Source: an uncultured Sterolibacterium sp.
Lineage (GTDB): Bacteria; Pseudomonadota; Gammaproteobacteria; Burkholderiales; Rhodocyclaceae
Assembly: GCA_903930535.1 (NCBI GenBank)
Contig: CAIYYX010000209.1
Coordinates: 1-38,190 of the forward strand
DNA: 38,190 nt
Direction: 5' to 3'
Below the pieces are notes generated by a model. The model ran no database searches and was not told the DNA's origin. It saw only the letters and a program-made list of their open reading frames with translations. Position 1 is the stretch's first letter. Each line of letters starts with the position of its first letter. A program made the translations under genes and the position numbers. Shown here in pieces: positions 17,773-26,038 of this stretch.

Positions 17773-17931
17773 CACCCGCCGCTGTTGCCCAGGTCAGTCA
17801 CCCCTTCGATAAGGTGCAGCGCCTGGCAACAACGACCTGAGAGCGTCGGGCGGATCCATCAAAGCCGGCAGGCGGGTGAAAAACCGCATCAGCGTCAAAA
17901 CTCCTGGTAGGCATGCGCACCAGCGCTATCG

Positions 17932-20088
17932 CTATTTCACTTTCGCCACTTCCTCTACTTGCTCTTCAGGCCGCTTAGGCCACTGCGGCTCTTCGGCGAA
18001 GACGCGAACGGGGATGCCGCGCAACTGCACAGAGCCGGTGCCTGGATCGTGGGGCGGATCACCATCGGTCAATATGTTGATGTTGTACTTGCGCCAGTTG
18101 TACTCGTTATCCTCCGCCTCGGTATCCCACCAGCCAAAAGCGGCCATCACGACTCTGGGATGGATGTAATCGGAGACCTTCAAGCGCTGCTGGATGCGGC
18201 CCTTCTTCGACTCGATGTAAATCATTTCGCCGTCCGTCAGCCCATACTTGGCCGCGGTGTCCGGATGTATCTCGCAGATTGCCTCGGCCTTGTACCTCTT
18301 CATGGCTTCGATGTGCCGGTAGCCCGAGGCAAAATAGGCGCCTTCCTTGCCGTTGGTCATGTACAGGGGATAGCGCTCGAATGCCTCCTTGCCGAAACGC
18401 GGTGTCGAGACTTCCTTGAATGTGGGCAAGGGACTCAGGTCCAACTGGGCCATCTGCTGGGAATAGAATTCCACCTTGGCCGACGGCGTCCTGAAGTAGT
18501 GCTCCGGGTTATCTTCGAGGTAGTGCTTGGTGGGGTCCAGGCTGCGCTGGACGCAAAACTCCTTGTAGGTCATGCCTGCGTCGGCCATGAAGATGTCGAG
18601 GGACTCTTCCCAGTCTTCAAAGAAGTGCTCGCGCATGCCCATCTTCTTGGCCAGTTCGTTGATCATCTTGGCGTCCGGCCACGCCTCTCCGGGCGGTTCG
18701 ACGCGCTTGGGCTGGGCCTTGACATGGCCCAGCCAGGCGGGCCAATAGGCGATGGAATTGTGCTCCAGCGGCAAGGCCGCCGGCAGTACGATGTCGGCGA
18801 TCGCAGTGAACGACGTGGGGAAGATCTCCGCCACAACCAGGAAAGGCACTTTCATGAAGGCTTCGTAGGTGGTGGCGGAATCGGGATAGGTGAGGATGGG
18901 ATTGGTGACGTGGCACATCGCCATCTTGACCGGGTAGGGATCCTCGCTAAGGATGGTCTTTATCAGCGACTGCGTCGGCACATAGGCTGCTCCCATGGCG
19001 ATAGAGTATTCCTTGCCGATCGACTTTGCCGTGGGGCGGGGCAGCTTGCGGTCGAAATAGAAGCGGCCGGGACGGCTGAATTTCGCCGGCGTCATGAGCA
19101 CCTCGGCGCCGTGCCCACCGACGTTGCCGGTCAGGCCGCGCAGCATGTTGATGGCCCGACAGATCTGCAGGGCGGCGACGGAGTTCTCCAGGGCATTTCC
19201 CCACAGTATCTGTGCCGGCTTGCTTGTGGCATAGACGCGAGCCACCTCGCGCACGGTATCGACGTCGATCCAGGTCTCCGCTGCCACATCCTCGAGGCTG
19301 AAGTTCGCCATCTCCTGCTTCAGTTCGTCGAAGCCCACCGTGTATTTGGCGACGTAGTCCTTGTCGTACAGTTCCTCATCGATGATCACCTTGGCCATGC
19401 CCATGGCCAGGGCGCCATCGGAACCGGGTTTGAGGCGCAGCCAGTAATCGGCCTTGTCGCAATAGCGGTTCTTGCCCGGCTCCATCATGATGAGCTTGGT
19501 GCCTTTCTTCAGCGCCTGGGTCATCGAATCCCGGGACAAGCCGCGGAAGCAGTTTCCGGTATTGAGCGGGTTCGAGCCCCAGATGACGATGCAGCCCAGA
19601 TCCGAGGTCTCGTCCGAAACGACGTTCATCGTGCCGAAGGTGAAATGATCGGCGTGCCCGGTCTGCACGCCGCAATAATTGCCCGGGGTGATGACGTTGG
19701 GCGTTCCAAGATAGGTAGCGAAGCGCTGCGCGAAAGCGTAATCCAGACTCTTGGGCTCGCCCAGGACCATGGCGATGCTCTCTGGGCCGAAGTTTTCGCT
19801 ATAGAACTTCATTTTCTCGGCGATGGTATCGAGCGCCTCTTCCCAGGTAATGCGTGTCCACAGATTGCGGCCCCGCTCGCCGGCCCGTTTCATCGGAAAT
19901 TGCAGGCGCTTGCCGTGGCTATGCACTTCCGGAATGGTGCCCGGCCCCTTGGCCGAGTCGCAAATGTCGCAATGCAGGCCGCTCTTTGAGTCGGCGATGA
20001 CCTTGACTATCTTGCCGTCTTCGAAAGTGGCCGTCAGTGCGCAGTGACTGGGGCAAACAAAACAGAAAATGCCTTCTTTTGTCTTCAT
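17932..20088 (-). CDS. Molybdo/tungsto-bisMGD oxidoreductase (DMSO reductase family, acetylene hydratase-like architecture)
   Basis: A 718-residue catalytic subunit. Cys9, Cys12 and Cys16 plus Cys43 (or Cys40) form the N-terminal 4Fe-4S site (CFVCPSHC ... HCDICDSAKG). Cys139 in the segment GNYCGVQTGHADH falls where Pelobacter acetylene hydratase has its metal ligand Cys141, so a Cys-ligated Mo or W is likely. IVIWGSNPLNTG and LRLKPGSDGALAMGM are pterin-binding loops, and the C-terminal domain starts near YPLYMTNGKEGAYF. There is no Tat signal, no separate Fe-S subunit and no membrane anchor gene, so it is probably a soluble single-subunit enzyme. It is the last gene of the leftward TAXI receptor-UbiD unit. 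Plausible reactions are hydroxyl transfer, dehydroxylation or hydration of an aromatic or unsaturated acid. The substrate is unknown. Confidence 0.9.
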   Translation of the reverse strand: MKTKEGIFCFVCPSHCALTATFEDGKIVKVIADSKSGLHCDICDSAKGPGTIPEVHSHGKRLQFPMKRAGERGRNLWTRITWEEALDTIAEKMKFYSENFGPESIAMVLGEPKSLDYAFAQRFATYLGTPNVITPGNYCGVQTGHADHFTFGTMNVVSDETSDLGCIVIWGSNPLNTGNCFRGLSRDSMTQALKKGTKLIMMEPGKNRYCDKADYWLRLKPGSDGALAMGMAKVIIDEELYDKDYVAKYTVGFDELKQEMANFSLEDVAAETWIDVDTVREVARVYATSKPAQILWGNALENSVAALQICRAINMLRGLTGNVGGHGAEVLMTPAKFSRPGRFYFDRKLPRPTAKSIGKEYSIAMGAAYVPTQSLIKTILSEDPYPVKMAMCHVTNPILTYPDSATTYEAFMKVPFLVVAEIFPTSFTAIADIVLPAALPLEHNSIAYWPAWLGHVKAQPKRVEPPGEAWPDAKMINELAKKMGMREHFFEDWEESLDIFMADAGMTYKEFCVQRSLDPTKHYLEDNPEHYFRTPSAKVEFYSQQMAQLDLSPLPTFKEVSTPRFGKEAFERYPLYMTNGKEGAYFASGYRHIEAMKRYKAEAICEIHPDTAAKYGLTDGEMIYIESKKGRIQQRLKVSDYIHPRVVMAAFGWWDTEAEDNEYNWRKYNINILTDGDPPHDPGTGSVQLRGIPVRVFAEEPQWPKRPEEQVEEVAKVK

Positions 20089-20389
20089 GATCAGTGTTCC
20101 ATTGAAGAGTTGAAACAGCTTGGCCTATCCTGCATATTATATTGGTTCAGGATTTACTTGTGGGCCAGCTTGTATCCGTAAACCCGCACTGGCGCTGTGG
20201 TTAAGCGCAAGCGCCTGCGCTTGGCTCCCAGGAAGACCTCCATCTTTCTGCCACCTTGCGCAAAATCAGGTTCCTCCGGCTGTTTAGCGCCCTCCGGGCA
20301 TAAGCCCCTCTTCGGGGGTAAATGCCCTGGGTGGTCTCTGACCACTATAGGAGCCCGCTAGGCGGAATTACCCGAAGAGGTAACGGGCA
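20089..20389 (-). other. Structured 300-bp spacer between the UbiD gene and the Mo/W enzyme gene
   Basis: No convincing gene fills this gap. It is rich in hairpins: AAGCGCA/TGCGCTT (20203-20209 / 20216-20222), a CCCC/GGGG stem with a UCUUC-type loop near 20308, and TTACC/GGTAA beside the UbiD stop. A 63-codon minus-strand frame (20345-20154, GTG start) ends MEVFLGAKRRRLRLTTAPVR. Its inner ATG at 20243 has AAGGTGG upstream and would give a very basic 29-aa peptide. It may be a small gene or chance. Confidence 0.4.
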
Positions 20390-21877
20390 CTAATCCTTGA
20401 AGCCATACTCCTTCCAGCGGCGATTGACCATGTCCAGATCCTGCTGGTGCGGCCTCACGGTCGGCGGATAACGCTCGCCGCCATACTGCTCCTGCGGCTC
20501 GAAGTCCATGTTTACCGTGGCATCGATCAGCACCCTGCACCACTTGCCGGTGCCGAACTTCTGCACGTCGCGGTACTCCAGTCTCACGCTCGGGTCGATG
20601 GCCGAACCGAAGGTGCCCGGCACGAAGATAATGTCGTCTTCGGCGGCATTGACGCGATAGGCGAAAGCCCAGTCCAGCGATGCGTAATCATGGATATCGA
20701 TGTCCTCGTCCACCACCCAGACGTGCTTGTAACGCTGGTGTGCGGCGTTCGTGCCCCAGATCGCCATGGCCGCCTGCTTGGCCTGGCCGCGGTAGCGCTG
20801 GCGCATCTGGATGATCAGGGTGGTGCCGTTGTTGGCGGCCGGGCAATGGACGTCGGTGATGCCCGGCACGCCGGAGCGCTCGAGGATGTTCCAGGCCAGT
20901 GCTGCGCGTTGCACCGAACTCATGATGCTGTTCTCGTTCAGCATCTTGGGCATCGTGCCCTCAAGAGTGCCGCGGAAGATCGGATTGTTGCGATGAGTGA
21001 TGGCGGTGACGCGGATCCGGTGCCTAAGTGCGCGGTCGCCGCCGAAGTAGCCGGTGTATTCGCCGAAAGGCCCTTCCATCTCGAAGGTCGAAGGGTCGTT
21101 GGAGATATAGCCCTCGACCACGATCTCGGCGGAAGCAGGAACCATCAGCGGCACGGTTTCGCACTTCACCAAATCGACCGGTTCGCCGCGCAGCGCACCC
21201 ATGACATCGTATTCCGAAACGTCAGGCGGGATCGGCGAGGAGGCGCAGAAGGGCAGGGAAGGCTCCCAGCCGTAGACGCAGGCCACCGGCATCTCCTGGC
21301 CGCGATCGGTCCATTTCACGAAATCGCTGCCCCAGTTCTGGGCAGGCCAAACCAGTGACGGCAGCGTGTTCTTCTGCCCGATCATGCCGCGATAGATGCC
21401 GACATTGAGGCGGCCGCTGTCCGGGTCTGAGGTGACGGTACCCTGCAATGTGTTGATGTATCGGCCGCCATCAAAACGGTGCCACTTCGGCACCGGAAAG
21501 TCGAAGAGATTGATGTCATCGCCTATGAGGATGTTCTCCCGCACCGGTCCGTCCTTGACGATCCTGGGCGCGATGCGTCCTGAATAGGACTTGCGTGCGG
21601 CCTTGACGAGTTCGCTAAGCGGCGCATCCTTGGGCAGTCCGAACATCATCGCCACGCGCGAGTATTTCGACAGGCCACCGGTGAACACCCTGGTGCAGCG
21701 GCCATTCTGGTATCCCGTGATATTGTTGAACAGCAGCGCCGGTCCGTTGCCCGTGCCGAAGGCTTTACGGGCGATGGTTCCGAGTTCGCAATCCCAGTTC
21801 ACCTCGGCATTGACCTCATGCAACTCGCCTTCCTTGCGAAGATGTTCGATCCAGCCGCGCAAATCACCAAATGACAT
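20390..21877 (-). CDS. UbiD-family prFMN-dependent (de)carboxylase (first copy)
   Basis: A 495-residue UbiD-family protein. These enzymes use prenylated FMN to add or remove CO2 on aromatic or alpha,beta-unsaturated acids. Arg163 in LNVGIYRGM and the pair Glu268/Glu273 in EGPFGEYTG match the catalytic Arg-Glu-Glu set of Fdc1/UbiD, and LVKCETVPLMVPASAEIVVEG is the conserved metal/cofactor strand. The position usually written GQH (metal-ligand His) reads AQNW here, so Asn181 may replace it. It lies between the TAXI receptor gene (71-bp gap) and the Mo/W enzyme. No UbiX (prFMN synthase) gene is in the window. It is clearly different from the second UbiD-family gene at the right end of the cluster. 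Confidence 0.93.
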   Translation of the reverse strand: MSFGDLRGWIEHLRKEGELHEVNAEVNWDCELGTIARKAFGTGNGPALLFNNITGYQNGRCTRVFTGGLSKYSRVAMMFGLPKDAPLSELVKAARKSYSGRIAPRIVKDGPVRENILIGDDINLFDFPVPKWHRFDGGRYINTLQGTVTSDPDSGRLNVGIYRGMIGQKNTLPSLVWPAQNWGSDFVKWTDRGQEMPVACVYGWEPSLPFCASSPIPPDVSEYDVMGALRGEPVDLVKCETVPLMVPASAEIVVEGYISNDPSTFEMEGPFGEYTGYFGGDRALRHRIRVTAITHRNNPIFRGTLEGTMPKMLNENSIMSSVQRAALAWNILERSGVPGITDVHCPAANNGTTLIIQMRQRYRGQAKQAAMAIWGTNAAHQRYKHVWVVDEDIDIHDYASLDWAFAYRVNAAEDDIIFVPGTFGSAIDPSVRLEYRDVQKFGTGKWCRVLIDATVNMDFEPQEQYGGERYPPTVRPHQQDLDMVNRRWKEYGFKD

Positions 21878-21948
21878 ACGATATCTCCTCGATATGGGTT
21901 ACAACTCCTTTTCCGGACCTTCTTGCTGCTCGATGCAAAAGCCAGGAG

Positions 21949-22923
21949 TTAACGCTTCTTGGGTGGCCACTCACCCACCTCCCTGTAGAACTTCTCAGCC
22001 CCTGGATGGTAGATGACGGTATTGGCTTCGGCCATCGCCTTTGGATCAAAACTCTTCATCGGTGCCGAGGCTGCGCCTAACGCCACCTTGTTCTCATAAA
22101 GTGCCTTGGTGACCTTGTACACCACGTCGTCCGGAACATGCTTGCTGCTGACCAGAAAGGCGCTGTAGACCATCAGCCGGGTCGGCCCAATCACCCCGGG
22201 GTAGGCGGGAGAGGGTTGGAAAACCTGGGTGTAGGCGCTTGCGAATACCTTGTGCATCGCCGCAATGGCCTCGGGCGTGTCGGACATTTCAACAAAACGC
22301 AGGCCGCCATGAGCCGACAGATTGACATTGGCCTCCTGGGCCGTGCCACAGCCGAGACAGAACAAAGCGGTTTCCACCTTGCCATCGCCCAGCGCCTCCA
22401 TGCCCTTGACATAGTCCGAGACGGGGAAGGGCTTCATGTCCTCGGTGGATAAACCGCCAGTGGCCAGCGCCGCATTCTGTACGAACTGTATCGTACTTTG
22501 CGCAGTGAACTGGCTGGGCGCCCGTAGTCCCTTCAAGTCCTTGACGGTCTTTGCCGGCGAGTCAAAGGGCACGCCCATGCCTACGGGCAGGACGAACATG
22601 ACGCCAACCAAACGCATGTCCTGGTGCTGCCTGCCCTTGAAGTTCTCAAGTCCGGTGTAGGCATGGACGACGTCAAGCACATTCAACAAGCCGAACTCGA
22701 CCTGACCGCGGTTGACCAGCGGAGCGTACGCCGAAGAACCCGACATGGGCTGGACCCGGGCGGTGAGACCGGCTTTCTGCTGCATGACGCCGGCGATCGC
22801 AGCACCGACAGAGTAATACAGCGAACCCTGGGCATTGGTCGCGATGCCCAGGACCTGTGCCTGTGCCAGCACCGCTGTAAACGTCAAGGCCAGCGTGCAA
22901 ATCAGGTACTTTGATAAAGTCAT
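21949..22923 (-). CDS. TAXI-family TRAP transporter solute receptor
   Basis: A 324-residue periplasmic binding protein. The signal peptide is MTLSKYLICTLALTFTAVLA then QAQ, and the mature part begins VLGIATNAQGSLYYSVGAAIAG, the TAXI signature region, followed by VQPMSGSSAYAPLVNRGQVEFG. The open frame extends to 23067, but ATG 22923 has AGGA upstream at good spacing and places the signal peptide first. TAXI receptors deliver organic acids to fused DctQM permeases. No permease is encoded nearby, so it needs a distant partner. It heads the leftward receptor-UbiD-Mo/W unit, downstream of the shared 60-bp element. Confidence 0.9.
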   Translation of the reverse strand: MTLSKYLICTLALTFTAVLAQAQVLGIATNAQGSLYYSVGAAIAGVMQQKAGLTARVQPMSGSSAYAPLVNRGQVEFGLLNVLDVVHAYTGLENFKGRQHQDMRLVGVMFVLPVGMGVPFDSPAKTVKDLKGLRAPSQFTAQSTIQFVQNAALATGGLSTEDMKPFPVSDYVKGMEALGDGKVETALFCLGCGTAQEANVNLSAHGGLRFVEMSDTPEAIAAMHKVFASAYTQVFQPSPAYPGVIGPTRLMVYSAFLVSSKHVPDDVVYKVTKALYENKVALGAASAPMKSFDPKAMAEANTVIYHPGAEKFYREVGEWPPKKR

Positions 22924-23119
22924 GACGATTTTCCTATTCCAAGGTGAATGGAAATTTCCTGCAATCCTGAATCTTGGGAAGTTGCAACAGGCTTTAACCC
23001 GACAACACACTTGTAAAACGTAAACCGGGGCTACAACTTCAGCGAATACGCTGAGCCAGTTGCTCATAATGTACTACGGGTCACGGCCTGGATAATCCGG
23101 ATTGAACAGACGTAACTTG

Positions 23120-23179
23120 ATTTCTATTGACCTATGTCAAACCCGATTTACAAAACGCTTCCAAAATCAAAAACAGTGG
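23120..23179 (-). promoter_or_regulatory. Shared 60-bp control element, copy 1 (upstream of TAXI receptor / SDR)
   Basis: This lies in the 446-bp divergent gap 22924-23369. Read on the minus strand it matches 33755-33815 on the plus strand at about 52 of 61 positions with one gap. At its centre is the near-palindrome TTGACCTATGTCAA (23127-23140, plus strand). A further shared word GTAGTACATTA lies about 45-50 bp closer to the receptor gene in both copies. In each copy the element has the same orientation relative to a solute-receptor-UbiD unit. The 14-bp TTGAC-N4-GTCAA shape suits a CRP/FNR-type dimer, but the regulator is unknown. Confidence 0.8.
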
Positions 23180-23369
23180 GCGTAAGTCACAAAAGTGCAA
23201 CTGGCATGTTGCGGTGCGAAATGATCATCAGTGACCATTCGTAGCGTGCCTTAGGCGCTCCCGAAATCATTTCGGTGTGCCCGCTAACAATTTCGCCAGG
23301 ACTGGCGCGTGTGTGGTACTTCCTTTCACTGCAAGGTTTTCCTGGCAGGAAAGAGCTATTGGAGGTCGT

Positions 23370-24146
23370 ATGGCGAGTAGCGAAGGATTGTTCAATTTGC
23401 AAGGCAGGATTGCATTTGTTTCCGGCGCGTCGAGCGGGTTGGGTCTGCATCTGGCCGGCGTGCTTGCACGAGCGGGAGCATCCGTGGCGCTGGCTGCCCG
23501 ACGCAGAGACAAAATCGAGGCCGCCACCGCAGAGCTTGTCGCGCAAGGACATCGGGCGTGCTCTGTCTATCTTGATGTGACCAAGGCGGAGACGATTGCC
23601 CCGGCATTCGATGCGGCTGAGCAGGCATTGGGTGGGACAGTGGATGTGCTGCTGAACAATGCCGGAACCCTGGTCCTCAAGAAATTTCTTGACCAGGATA
23701 CGGCCGAGGTAGATCAGATATTCGATACCAATCTCAGAGGGGCATTCCTGGTGGCACAGGAGGCGAGTCGCCGCATGGTAAAAGTGAAGCGCGGCGCAAT
23801 CGTCAATATGGCCTCTTCCGCGGGATTGCGCGCCGCAGGTTTTCTCTCCAGCTACAGCGCCTCGAAGGCGGCGCTGATCAGCCTCTCAGGGGTCATGGCA
23901 TTGGAGCTGGCAAGCAAAGGGATCAGGGTCAATACGCTTTGTCCTGGCAACTTCGAAACCGACATGCATCAGAGTTTTGCCGACAGTGGTCTTAATGAAC
24001 CCCTGCTTAAGCGGATTCCGCAACGGCGCTTCGGCAAAGCAGATGATTTGGATGGACCGTTGTTGTTACTGGTTTCGGATGCCGGACGCTACATGACCGG
24101 CGCAGTACTCTCCGTCGATGGCGGACAAGCCCTGAGTTGGATGTAG
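23370..24146 (+). CDS. Short-chain dehydrogenase/reductase
   Basis: A 258-residue classical SDR. The cofactor loop reads VSGASSGLG (residues ~17-25; the usual Thr is Ser), followed by LLNNAG (95-99), catalytic Ser149/150, and YSASK with Tyr162 and Lys166. The C-terminal VNTLCPGNFETDM completes the pattern. ATG 23370 is chosen because GGAGG (23361-23365) precedes it. The open frame begins at 23277. It starts the rightward operon with the CoA ligase 7 bp downstream, suggesting oxidation or reduction of a hydroxyl/keto group on the same substrate or its CoA ester. The exact role is unknown. Confidence 0.92.
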   Translation: MASSEGLFNLQGRIAFVSGASSGLGLHLAGVLARAGASVALAARRRDKIEAATAELVAQGHRACSVYLDVTKAETIAPAFDAAEQALGGTVDVLLNNAGTLVLKKFLDQDTAEVDQIFDTNLRGAFLVAQEASRRMVKVKRGAIVNMASSAGLRAAGFLSSYSASKAALISLSGVMALELASKGIRVNTLCPGNFETDMHQSFADSGLNEPLLKRIPQRRFGKADDLDGPLLLLVSDAGRYMTGAVLSVDGGQALSWM

Positions 24147-24153
24147 TGAGCGG

Positions 24154-25821
24154 ATGAACATGGCGCGAATTCGTAGCGACTACCTGCCGCCCAAGGAGTT
24201 CATGCCGGCCAACATCTGGTCGCTGCCGGAACTGCAATATCCACCCCGGTTCAATTTGACAGAAGTACTGCTGGACGGGAATATTCCCGAACGCGGCGAT
24301 GCCATCGCCATTTATTTCGAAGCGGAGCGCACCACTTTTTTTGAATTGCAGTCCCGGGTCAACAAGTTTGCCAACGCCTTGCGCAGGCTGGGGATTGGCA
24401 AGGGCGACCGGGTTGTTTTGCGCTCTCCCAACATCCCCGAATACTTCGTCTGGAACTTCGCCTGCTGGCGGATCGGAGCAATCCCGGTTCTGGTCAATCA
24501 CTTGAACCGCGCGAGCGAAGTGGCCTTCAAGATCAACGACTCTGAGTCCGTCGCGATTTGCGTCCATGGCGAAAGTTACGCCGATGTCGAGAAGGTGCGT
24601 GACGAGTGTCCGCACCTCAAGCACGTGATTGTTCATGGCGAGCGGTTTCCCGGCACCTTGAATTTTGCGGCATTGCTGCAGGGAGAAGCAGAGCATATCG
24701 ACAGCGTGGAATGTGCCAGCGATGACATCGGGCGCATCATCTACAGTTCAGGCACGACTGGCAAACCGAAGGCGATTCTGACCACCTTGGCCGGGATCGT
24801 ATCGCTTGCCGACACGCACGGCCGGCATATTCTCAATGTCCAGGCGAACGATGTCATGGGCGGCCATCCTTATTATTCATTTGCCTTCGGCGCCGCCAAC
24901 TTTCTTTATATGCCCTGGCGTTTCGGGGCGTCGGTCTCGGTCATTTCCCATTTCTCGCCGGAGCGACAGTTACAGTTGGTCGATCTGCACGGCATCACGC
25001 TGTTGTTTGCGGTGCCGACAGCGTTTCGCATGATGTTGGCGATCGCCGGCGCGGAACACCGGTTTCGCCTGACCAGCGTGCGACTGTGCCAGAGCGCGGG
25101 CGAACCGCTGCCTAATGCGACCATGCTGGAATGGCGCCAGCGCTTCGGTCAGACCATCCTCAATTCACTGGGGTCGGGAGAACTGAACTACTGGTTGTCC
25201 ACCTTCGTGGGAATGCCCGAGTCGAAGATTGGCTCAAACGGCAAGTCCGTTCCCGGCTTCGAGAATATCGTAGTCGATGAAAAATTCAATCAGGTTCCGC
25301 CGGGAACGCCTGGCGAATTGATCGTTCGCGGTCCGGTGGGGCAAATGTACTGGCGCCGGCCGGACGCCCAGAAGAATGGTGTCTGCCCGCCCGACAGCCA
25401 GTATGCCGGCTGGAGCAGACCCGGTCTCTACTACATGGAGGATGCGGACGGCTACTTTTGGTACAAGAGCCGGCTCGATGACATGATCGTCACTTCCGGC
25501 TACAAGGTCCCCGGCGGCGAAGTGGAAGCCGCACTGAACGACCATCAAGCCGTGCACGAATGTGCGGTGATAGCTGTTCCGGATAAGGAGCGCGGCAATA
25601 TCATCAAGGCTTTTGTCGTTCTCAAGGAGGGAATCTCGCCCAGTCCGCAACTGGTCAGAGAACTCCAGGACTTCGTCAAGCAAACGATCGAGCCCTACAA
25701 GTACCCGCGGCTGATCGAATTCGCGGCTGCAGATGCACTGCCGCGAACCGCCACAGGGAAAATACAGCGTACAGCCTTGCGCGAGACCGAGGCCCGCCGC
25801 AGCCAATCCCTGGCGGTCTAG
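24154..25821 (+). CDS. Aryl/acyl-CoA ligase (benzoate/2-aminobenzoate-CoA ligase-like)
   Basis: A 555-residue ANL-superfamily ligase that should form an acyl-AMP and then a CoA thioester. Motif A3 is YSSGTTGKPKAIL (residues 197-209). The ADP/ATP motif region has LGSGELNYWLST, the A8 hinge is YKSRLDDMIVTSGYKVPGGEVE, and the catalytic Lys is Lys536 in RTATGKIQR. The N-terminal DYLPPKEFMPANIWSLPELQYP is like that of 2-aminobenzoate- and benzoate-CoA ligases, so an aromatic acid is the best guess. It follows the SDR gene by 7 bp. The start could be ATG 24154 or 24160. The 217-bp gap before the next gene may contain its own promoter. Confidence 0.9.
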   Translation: MNMARIRSDYLPPKEFMPANIWSLPELQYPPRFNLTEVLLDGNIPERGDAIAIYFEAERTTFFELQSRVNKFANALRRLGIGKGDRVVLRSPNIPEYFVWNFACWRIGAIPVLVNHLNRASEVAFKINDSESVAICVHGESYADVEKVRDECPHLKHVIVHGERFPGTLNFAALLQGEAEHIDSVECASDDIGRIIYSSGTTGKPKAILTTLAGIVSLADTHGRHILNVQANDVMGGHPYYSFAFGAANFLYMPWRFGASVSVISHFSPERQLQLVDLHGITLLFAVPTAFRMMLAIAGAEHRFRLTSVRLCQSAGEPLPNATMLEWRQRFGQTILNSLGSGELNYWLSTFVGMPESKIGSNGKSVPGFENIVVDEKFNQVPPGTPGELIVRGPVGQMYWRRPDAQKNGVCPPDSQYAGWSRPGLYYMEDADGYFWYKSRLDDMIVTSGYKVPGGEVEAALNDHQAVHECAVIAVPDKERGNIIKAFVVLKEGISPSPQLVRELQDFVKQTIEPYKYPRLIEFAAADALPRTATGKIQRTALRETEARRSQSLAV

Positions 25822-26038
25822 GACTGGCTTCATGTCCCCTGCAGCTATGACTAACGGTCAATTTCTGCGAAGGATTTTTCACGGCATCCCGTCTTGTGCC
25901 TGCAGTTGGATTCACGCTATGCTGTGGTGCGGCGAGCGTGTCGGAATGAGCCATCAGCTTTAAGCGAAACCTGAAACTTGCAGCGCAATGAGACAACTTA
26001 CCTTTTTCCATAAATCAAAATACAGTGAGGTATCTGCG

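Noticed and set aside
17959..19989. 676-codon open frame on the plus strand
   Set aside because: It is antisense to the Mo/W enzyme gene and encodes no recognisable domain.
17932..20088. Pyrogallol-phloroglucinol transhydroxylase large subunit
   Set aside because: The protein is shorter, and the Fe-S small subunit gene that accompanies that enzyme is absent. A general Mo/W oxidoreductase call is safer.
20089..20389. Moco riboswitch or a VdcD/BsdD-type small subunit gene
   Set aside because: The conserved Moco riboswitch core is not visible, and no reading frame has the two CxxC motifs of the small decarboxylase subunit.
23127..23140. Assignment of the palindrome to a named regulator such as HcpR, FNR or NnrR
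   Set aside because: The half-sites fit the CRP/FNR superfamily in general, but no regulator gene is in the window and the exact bases do not single out one member.
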